A DNA stretch of 64,000 bases, from positions 1 through 64,000 of the forward strand of contig JANBPK010000743.1 of NCBI GenBank assembly GCA_027579435.1, read 5' to 3'. Positions within the stretch are counted from its first letter, which is position 1. Each line of letters opens with the position of its first letter. This document shows positions 56,806 through 64,000 of the stretch, piece after piece. A model generated the notes under the pieces. The model ran no database searches and had not been told where the DNA came from. It worked only from the letters and a program-made list of their open reading frames with translations. Made by a program: the position numbers and the translations under genes. The stretch comes from Candolleomyces eurysporus (Eukaryota > Basidiomycota > Agaricomycetes > Agaricales > Psathyrellaceae).

Positions 56806-58510
56806 ATGGACTGCAAGGAACCTTTTGACGCCGTTATTATTGGTGCTGGAATTGCAGGATCAGCCATGGCTCACGCACTCGCCACTACTCCCCGTTCCAA
56901 ACCCTGGAGGATCGCTCTTATCGAACGATCCTTCTCAGAGCCTGACCGAATTGTCGGCGAACTGCTACAACCAGGCGGGGTCCAAGCTCTCCGTGAGCTG
57001 GGAATGCTATCCAGCCTCGATGAAATCGAAGCCATGCCCGTGGAAGGCTACAACATGATCAAGGACGCCCAGTCCATCCAGATCTCATATCCCAAAGGGG
57101 AGGAAGGGCGAAGCTTCCATCATGGTCGGTTTGTTATGGGCCTCAGACGCATTGCGCTCCAGAACGAGAACGTCACGGCGATAGAGGGTAACGCGAAATG
57201 TTTGATCGAGTGTTCGACGACCCACCGAGTGCTCGGCGTCGATGTCACGCTCAAGACTCCAACACCCGCGGACACCTTCGAAAGGATACCAGAGAAGCTC
57301 GCTATCTATGGTGGTTTAGTCATTGTCGCAGATGGTTGCTTTTCCAACTTCCGGAACACTGTCCTTGGAAAATCCGCGTGCAAACCGAAAACGTGCAGTC
57401 ACACTATCTCAACGGTTCTCAAGGATGTCGCACTCCCTGTACCGAAATATGGGACCATCGTGCTTCCTCGCGGTCTGGGACCTGTCGGCTTTTACCAGCT
57501 CACGGAGAGGGAAACTCGGATTTGGGTCGACGTTCAGGGAACACTCCCGTCCGACGTACAGGTGAGCTCGACATCCTTTAGGACTGTCGCTGCTGACCCT
57601 TTCACGCCTTTAGGGTTATTTAGTAGAACGCCTCGTCCCTGAGCTCCCTGAGAGCCTTCGAGAATGCGCGAAGGAAGCGTTCACGACCAACCGCGTCAGG
57701 AAAATGCCGAACTCATTCCTCCCTCCGATGCAGCAGGCCACTTCTTCGACTAAGAAGGGGGTCTTTCTCCTGGGTGACTCTTTCAACATGCGCTCTCCTA
57801 TTACCGGCGGTGGGATGACCGTCGCGCTGAAAGACGTCGTCTATTTGCGCCGGGCATTCAAGGATGTTTCTTTGCTGGAGGATTGGAGTCAAGTGGGACC
57901 GATCATACGGCGTTGGCACTGGGCACGTAAGTATCATGTTTCGACCCTCAACATGCTCAGCGCAGTAACCTATGGTCTGCTACAGCGAGATGGTGAGGAC
58001 TTCGAAAGCCCCTAGCCCCAGAAGATACTATTCTAACTGTTTGAATTGCTTTTAGATGGTGTACATGGATCTATTCGAGCGGGAACGTTTTCATTTTTTC
58101 ATTCCAGTACGGATGAGCGTGAACTTCAGGCTTGCTTGGCTTTGCTGTCGGGGTACGCATGCATTTCAGGTTTCTACCGACCTTCTCGTGTTGAATTGAG
58201 CTGATGTAGCTCGAAAACCTCTCCTATCTTTTTGGTGAAGTGCGTCGTGTCGATTGGTGTTTACATCGGCTCACTTCTTTGCACCGGACCGCGCCTCGTA
58301 CGACCCACAGAGAAGTCCGAGTGCGAAAAAGGAGTTCAGTCCTGGCCGAGTGACTGTCTAGCTTTGCTCATGAACACTTTCTTTATTGGATGGCAGATAC
58401 TGAGCATCTTGATCCCGATAGCTAGGAGTGAAATATTTGGTGGTCGCCTGGTATGGCTTGACTTGATGGCGTCTCTGCAGGAAGGAACACAGATCTGGAT
58501 AGGTAGATAG
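56806..58510 (+). CDS. Squalene epoxidase (squalene monooxygenase)-like, ERG1 family
   Basis: Exons 56806-57561, 57614-57992, 58056-58152, 58210-58510; 510 residues. It should convert squalene to 2,3-oxidosqualene using FAD at the ER membrane. The start at 56806 (MDCKEPFDAVIIGAGIAG) places the FAD-binding GxGxxG at residues 13-18. An upstream in-frame ATG at 56758 would add 16 residues. RIVGELLQPGG, GLVIVADGCFSNFR and GDSFNMRSPITGGGMTVALKD (FAD/squalene-binding motif, about 306-326) are conserved. The C-terminal third is diverged: AGTFSFFHSSTDERELQ stands where the usual CFxYFxxGG-like stretch is expected, but LLSG and two C-terminal hydrophobic helices remain. It may be a paralog rather than the main ERG1. 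Confidence 0.85.
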
Positions 58511-58900
58511 ATTTCAATGATATTTGTTCCAAAAACAGGTGTGGAGTCAATTCCGTGTCCATCTGTCACTAAAACCGAAATGAACAAATTGAGCAAGAAT
58601 CAAGGTACAAGTACAACTCGTGAATCTTTTCTTGAACCGTGAGCTTGAACTTTTACGGGGATAAGATAGCGAGAAAGCGACTGAAAAGCAGGAGCATGGA
58701 GCGAAGGGAGCGAGTGGTAGTACTGGATGAGCGAGGTGCAGGGTATATCATGTAGCCGANAAGAGACCAAAAGAGATAGAGAGGTACGAAAAGGGGGAGA
58801 GACTGAGCTAAAAGGAAAGGTGACGTCATTCAGGGGTAAAGGCGATCAATCGATCAGTGGGGTCGGCGGGCTCTTGTTGAAACATCCTCTGCTCCGTCTC
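58511..58900. other. Convergent intergenic stretch
   Basis: About 390 bp between the 3' ends of the squalene-epoxidase-like and phosphatase genes, purine-rich (58660-58830) and with an ambiguous base at 58760. No gene. Confidence 0.5.
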
Positions 58901-59759
58901 TCATGTTGTGAACCTGCGAGTCATGCCCGGGCGTTTCCAATGCGCTTCCCAATCCTGAAGAGCCTTCATGAACCCGGAATTCGGTTTAATACACGCTCGT
59001 TTGCGTCGTAGGAACGAGTGAGCGTTGTCGAACGTCATTGCTTGGTTGCGGATGAGGTAGGCGATGACCACGGCTGCAGAGCGCGATACTCCCTAGAAGG
59101 ACGAGAGCATTTTGGATTAGCATACGGATTCCGATCACCGGGCGAAATTGACAAGCGAGGCGGGGAGAGAGGAAGAACGGAGAGAGGCGGAGCCAAGAGG
59201 GGCAAAAGACGTCACCAGTAAATGATGACAAGGAAATTTTATGAACAAAGGTGCGCCCCATGCCGTTGACACCCCGTCGTCCACTCATCGAGCCCACACA
59301 CACCCTCCTCAAAGATTGACCAGCCAGCCAAGCGTTGGGGGAATAGGACATCGCTCTCCCGCCACTCGTCCAAGATCTGAATTCGAACGGGCCACTCACC
59401 TGATGACAATGCACCAGAACATTCTTCCCGCTCTTCAGCGCTGCGTCGATATAATTACACACGGCTTCAAGATGTGGACGAAGGTCTTCGTTGTCCTGGT
59501 CTGCAATAGCGATCTTGTACCCCACGAATCCTTCGTTCTCCGCCATAGGGAGCCAAGGTACGTCCAGAACATGAACGAGATGCGTGATTCTGTGTTCCCT
59601 TAGGAGGTCTTTGTCCATAACGGCTGAAAGGGATCCGAGGTATAGAGAGCCACTGTATTGCGTGGGATTGGATGGATTGGAGACGGGCGGGAGCACCAGG
59701 TGCATCGGGGTGCACATGGCTTGAGTGACCTCGGGTGGTAGAGAGTCAAAGCGGATCAT
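58901..59759 (-). CDS. Atypical dual-specificity protein phosphatase
   Basis: Two exons, 59400-59759 and 58901-59092; 183 residues. Small DUSP fold: YSGSLYLGSLSAVMDKDLLREHRITH, DVPWLPMAENEG, a DNEDLRPHLEAVCNYIDAAL general-acid region, then the HCX5R loop HCHQGVSRS (Cys118, Arg124) and AAVVIAYLIRN. It ends with a FMKALQDWEAHW helix. The intron falls exactly inside the catalytic loop, between Gln120 and Gly121. That intron is 307 nt, several times longer than every other intron in the window, and carries pyrimidine-rich tracts. Substrates are likely phospho-Ser/Thr/Tyr proteins such as MAP kinases; the specific target is unknown. Confidence 0.9.
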
Positions 59760-60613
59760 CTTGGTGAGTGGTAGTCTGAGAGTGTAAGTGGGAGTCGAGG
59801 GGGTGGAAAGGCCAGGCGAAGAGGAAGTCGGTGGTGGCTAAGAGAACGGAAGGAAAAGCGGCTGGACGACGTTGGCGTTCATCGAGGTGATAAGTAAGAC
59901 TCGAAACAAATATTAAGCGGAGTGGCTTACCGATTACAAAACGTAAACGGAAATAGCAGGATCACCACAGGATCGAGAGTGTGTGGAGCTGTTCGGTGGA
60001 GAACAAATGTGGCCAAGAAATGATTGAGGGATGGAACGGGGAAGGGCGTATATATAATGGAATGTGACCGCAAATCCCGATGGCCAAGGCGCTGGTAGCT
60101 ACTGAAGGCAGGATTACGGACTGTGCTTCAGGGGCCAACGGCAAAGTGGTAAAAATCAGGGATTGGTGGTGCGCCTCCACGAGCCGAAAGATCGGTGTGG
60201 TGTTGAATGTCGAAATTTCTTCAAGCCGTTTATATAGCGAAGGATGTTCAGGCACTCCGGAACAGACAGACAGGGTCCAGCCCTTGAATACGTTATACCG
60301 AAAGTCCATCCGCATCAAGAAATAGAGCGAGATTCAAGCGATTCGATTCGAGGGTTGACAATTGTGTCGATGATAACGCGTGTTCTTGTGTCGAGATGAT
60401 GCCGATGATGGATAGACGGATGACCTAAAACAAACCCATCCACTAACAGAAGTTAATAGGCCTGAAAACGGACTTGCCTTTTCGACAGGAACATGTCATT
60501 CATGTATGTACGTTTATGAGCGGCGATGATTTGGGTCAGGAAGAGGCACAATTGATTCGAGTGCAGACAGGTTAGTACCCCTGAATGTTCCAAAGGCGTA
60601 AATAGGCGCTTAC
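59760..60613. other. Promoter of the phosphatase gene and flank
   Basis: No supported gene. A 118-codon minus-strand frame at 59962-60318 has no recognisable features. Confidence 0.4.
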
Positions 60614-60717
60614 TTGTGCATATGTTGGCTTGCAAGCCGTAGATCGTTCTCCACTCCCACTTTCTCAAAGTACAAGATGTCATCATGGGTAACAGGATAC
60701 TTCATTCGACGGGCCCT
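60614..60717 (-). CDS. Candidate internal exon of an unidentified small gene
   Basis: A 104-nt minus-strand segment bounded by TTTTTTAG and GTAAGC reads RARRMKYPVTHDDILYFEKV followed by GVENDLRLASQHMHK, a convincingly protein-like stretch. Neighbouring frames (60453-60560, NQLCLFLTQIIAAHK; and a 40-codon open frame reaching 60300) could be further exons, but I could not join them in phase with confidence. No family recognised. Confidence 0.3.
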
Positions 60718-63700
60718 CTAAAAAATTGAGGTGCCGTTTGAATCGGGCGTTTTAGCAATCGATTACAGCAGTTGAGGGCAATCACCCTCGACGCCAGCAG
60801 GCAATCTAGGCGCCTTCTTTCCAATCTTCCATGGGAAAGAACATGAATCATTGGAGAGGACAAATCAAGAAGACAAAGAATAAGAAGCACTAGACTAGAA
60901 TTAGAGATAAGTGAGATAAAGCGGAACGTAACACACCTCCTTTCACTGGTTATGAAGCGCGAATTCTTTCTCTTGTACCTGGCAGAAACCTCTAACGGCG
61001 AGTATGGTTCGTATGACTTGTGAGAAGGAGGGAGATCTACCCAGCGAGATATGATATAGTTGACACGCAAGCAAGCAAAGGCCCCGGCGTCATTTGACCA
61101 TCAAAATCCCGTTCGCGTGACGCTATGAATCATCATCATCCTCGCGTGTCTGTGTGGCAGAGTCCAGACCCAGACCCATTGGGAATCCCTCTCAACGCCA
61201 CCTTAATCACAATCACAGGTGGCCCGCCTGCATATCATATCACTCCTTATGTCCATGAAAATACTGACCCTCGTCTCTTGTGATTCGCCCCGCGAACCCT
61301 TTGTGTGCTCCTAGCCGAAGGACGAGGATGAACACTACTCGGACTCCTATCTCTCCATTTTTCGTGTCATTCAGAGGCTTTTATCTCTTTTGTTCGTACA
61401 TTCTGCATTCTTGACTTTGTTCGCAGTCCGAACGATGCGTATCTCATTTACTCAGTGCCGGTGATCGCTAGCGCCAATGAAACCTGTAAACTTCCACCAA
61501 TCCAGTTGTCTAAAGCCCGGAGGCAGAAATTGACCGCCCATCCCTTAGACTCCGTCCCGATGTCCCACACATCTAGCTATAGAGGGTGACAGGGTCTGAT
61601 TGACGCTTTCTTTTGTTATCCCAAATTCCCCCTAGAGGCTTGAGTAACAAGTTTTACTTAATCGGGATCCCGAACTTTGAGATGAATGGACTAACGACTG
61701 AGCACACGAAAGGGTGCATGGTCACACCAGCAGGATAGAGATGATAATCAGAGCTCGTAAGTCTAATCAAAGCAATCCAGGCCAGGTCGATGGACGGATT
61801 CACAATTTAATGATGTCGATGGTGATGCGGAAATGACATACAGGCGTTGATTGGACGTTCAAGAATGCTGTTTTTGTGCGTTCCACAAGCTCATGTCCAT
61901 TACCTAGTCGGAAAGCTGGTTTCTACATCCAGCTGCGAGCTCCCGTCCTGACCGCACGACACTACATTCTTCTGACTATGTCCCAGACCGTCCGTGAGTA
62001 CTTGAGTTGTAGAAGAAGAGACAGTCCGACCAAACCGCAGGTCCCTGAGAGGGACTGCCCGAGAGCTGTGTCCAAATCTACAGCAAATTAGCTTAGTGCC
62101 TTGAACATGTACATCCTCAGACTATCTATACGGGTGGCTGAAGACAAAAATAGCTCTCATGATAGGTTCTGTGCAGGATGAGTCTAGATGCGTACCATAA
62201 GAAGGCTCGTTTCCGCGTGTGTATGTCACTGAGTTAACTCTAAATAGGGCTTGGCAGTGAGTCCACGTGTAGCATCCCCCCAAAGCTGTATTCAGATCAA
62301 GGTGCGCAGATTCGCTGGCCCCTGCTCATGCGACAATGCGAGTTGTGCTAAAACTAGACATATGAAGTACAAAGCATCGAGCACAAGCATCATAAAGCCG
62401 TGGAGCTTCCGCGTAAATAAAATACAATAACACCACTACTTACACACGTATTGACGGTCTGCGACATCTAGATGTCAAGCCAAATGAATAGCTAGTACCT
62501 CCGTCCTTCGGGGACCCCGCATTGACAGATCCGGGGCGGTACAGGGTCCTTACAAGTTACGTGCCGCTGCGCACGTCCATCCGAACGTCTGTGCCGTCCT
62601 TCGAAGTTGATTGGGACCCGAGAAAGAAGATTAATTACCACCAATTTCCCTTGATGTTATCTTGACCCCATATCTCTTCGTCCCGCCTATGTGGATGGGC
62701 GGCCATTGCAATCCAAAATTTAACAGGGTTTGCAGAATAACTATCTTATCTGATCGGTACAAGCAGTGTGGCGGTTGCCACTGCTCTATCCATAGCCCAG
62801 ACTTTCGGGAGAATGAACGCTTGAGCTTAAGCCTAATTAGAGACCAAGGTTTCCAAACAGCTGCTGACTCACTCTAAAAAGTATCCAGCATGACGAACTC
62901 GTTTAGGTTTAGCACGGGAGAACAGTGGTTCAAGGAGTCTGGACTCTGCTGTGTCGGACCCGTGGTCCTGGATCTTCGTTTCGCTGGGTTTAGCTGTGTG
63001 CCTTGTCCCGTGCCCCAGGCGAAGATTTAGTTCAAACGTATTCTGTATTCACTTGTGTATGATCACAGGATCTAGGAACCAGCGATAGATTCCAGAAATG
63101 ATACGGGTGACAGGTTAAGTCACTCATTTGCTTCCGTCCATCGAGTGACTCCACTGCGGGGCACGGACCGATTGGTGTTCATCAGTGGATTCCATAGAGC
63201 TCTTTGGGGAAAAGGACGTGGAAGTCCTTGGTGCGTCCGTATATCCGACCTTTCGGTCTTTAGATGAAACTGAATTCGGAGGATGATCCTGCCTCAAGTC
63301 ACTGAGCGCATAGCAATGCGTAATTTTCGACGTGGGGTCAGGAACGGGGGTGACATAAGTGGTCCTTAAACGTTAGAAAACCAATCCTTTCCGAGAACAA
63401 GGGTGGCTTGTACGCATGATTCGGGGTAGGTGTTTCTTCAACTCCGCGAAGCTGCCAGTGCGCCGTCAAGGCACCCGAGTTACATCATGACAAGGGAAGA
63501 GGACGGCGCCGCTCGAATGACTGCGGCTGATAGACACATAGATGTGCACCCTTCCGTACTAATCGTCAAGAAAGGAACAAGGATTTCGGGGGATTCAATA
63601 ACGATTGAAGTTTTCAAACAAGACCCTTAATGAATTTTACGTTACCCGTCACTGCTTGCAAAAGGAAGGTGGAGCTACCTACGATGAATTTGTGTATGAC

Positions 63701-64000
63701 AGGACCGCTCAAATCGTCGACTGGGGACTTCTAGACCTTGCCCTTTGAGCGTAATTTATCTACATCTGTCGAGTCGCTGTGGAGCATCAAAGGTACGAAC
63801 ATTGTCAAACTCGAAAAAATACGCGCCGACACTTACAGACCGTTGGGCGCTTGAACATGTCGGTCTAGACTCGAAGCCGTGATCCACTCCTTCCGCATAT
63901 CGAGTGTGAAGGATGACTGACGTCCGAGTGCTGATAAACTTTGTACGTACCATATCTGCGAACCTCGAGGAGTCTAGGCGCGCTGCGCAGCGTCATGGTA
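60718..64000. other. Gene-poor end of the window
   Basis: About 3.3 kb. Only short, mutually overlapping open frames; none shows a domain or consistent splice sites. The window end may contain the edge of a neighbouring gene. I see no repeat array or mobile-element termini. Confidence 0.4.

Noticed and set aside
59760..64000. Transposon or repeat cluster at the right end
   Set aside because: No terminal repeats, transposase-like frame or repeated segment could be found by eye.

Overview
The window looks like nuclear DNA of a filamentous basidiomycete, most likely an Agaricomycete. Nearly every gene is broken by many short introns (about 36-85 nt, GT...AG, CTAAC/CTGAC-like branch sites), several exons are tiny (5-18 nt), and most families are typical of, or expanded in, mushroom-forming fungi. 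Base composition is near 50% GC. Isolated single N positions (1580, 3876, 7091, 39909, 58760) suggest a draft assembly. Exon coordinates below were derived by hand from splice signals, reading phase and comparison of paralogs inside the window; every intact model closes in frame.

Layout. 0-7.4 kb: a short degenerate minisatellite, one large Agaricomycete-specific hypothetical protein interrupted by a frameshift in a G7 run, a curious array of tandemly repeated intron/18-nt-exon units (4240-4597), and a ~275-bp terminal-inverted-repeat element (about 6776-7051). 7.4-21.4 kb: four tandem paralogs of a multi-pass membrane protein (+ strand), with two DUF1996 secreted-protein genes (- strand) and a J-domain co-chaperone (- strand) around them. 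22.3-33.1 kb: a small CPCCG-motif protein, two tandem DUF4140/DUF4139 proteins, and a small membrane-protein gene. A segmental duplication of the DUF4139-3'-end/membrane-gene block left one intact membrane gene, one dead DUF4139 copy and, further on, an older relic.

33-43 kb is gene-poor and duplicated. It has one apparently complete secreted chitinase (two LysM, one CBM18, GH18; 15 exons) and a downstream copy that has lost its CBM18 and its GH18 catalytic segment. 43.8-59.8 kb is the housekeeping-like part: a paralog of the CPCCG protein, a GH15 glucoamylase/trehalase-like enzyme, an intron-containing tRNA-Lys(CTT), a BTB-domain protein, a GH2 beta-mannosidase, a squalene-epoxidase-like gene and a dual-specificity phosphatase. 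59.8-64 kb contains little that can be supported.

Functionally, the window combines carbohydrate-active enzymes (GH18, GH15, GH2), sterol metabolism (ERG1-like), signalling (DUSP, BTB) and lineage-expanded families of unknown role (7TM cluster, DUF1996, DUF4139, CPCCG proteins). The most unusual signals are the repeated intron-microexon array, the inverted-repeat element, the intron missing in one tandem paralog, and the contrast between intact and decayed products of local duplication. I see no CRISPR array, rRNA, integrated virus or recognisable full-length transposon.
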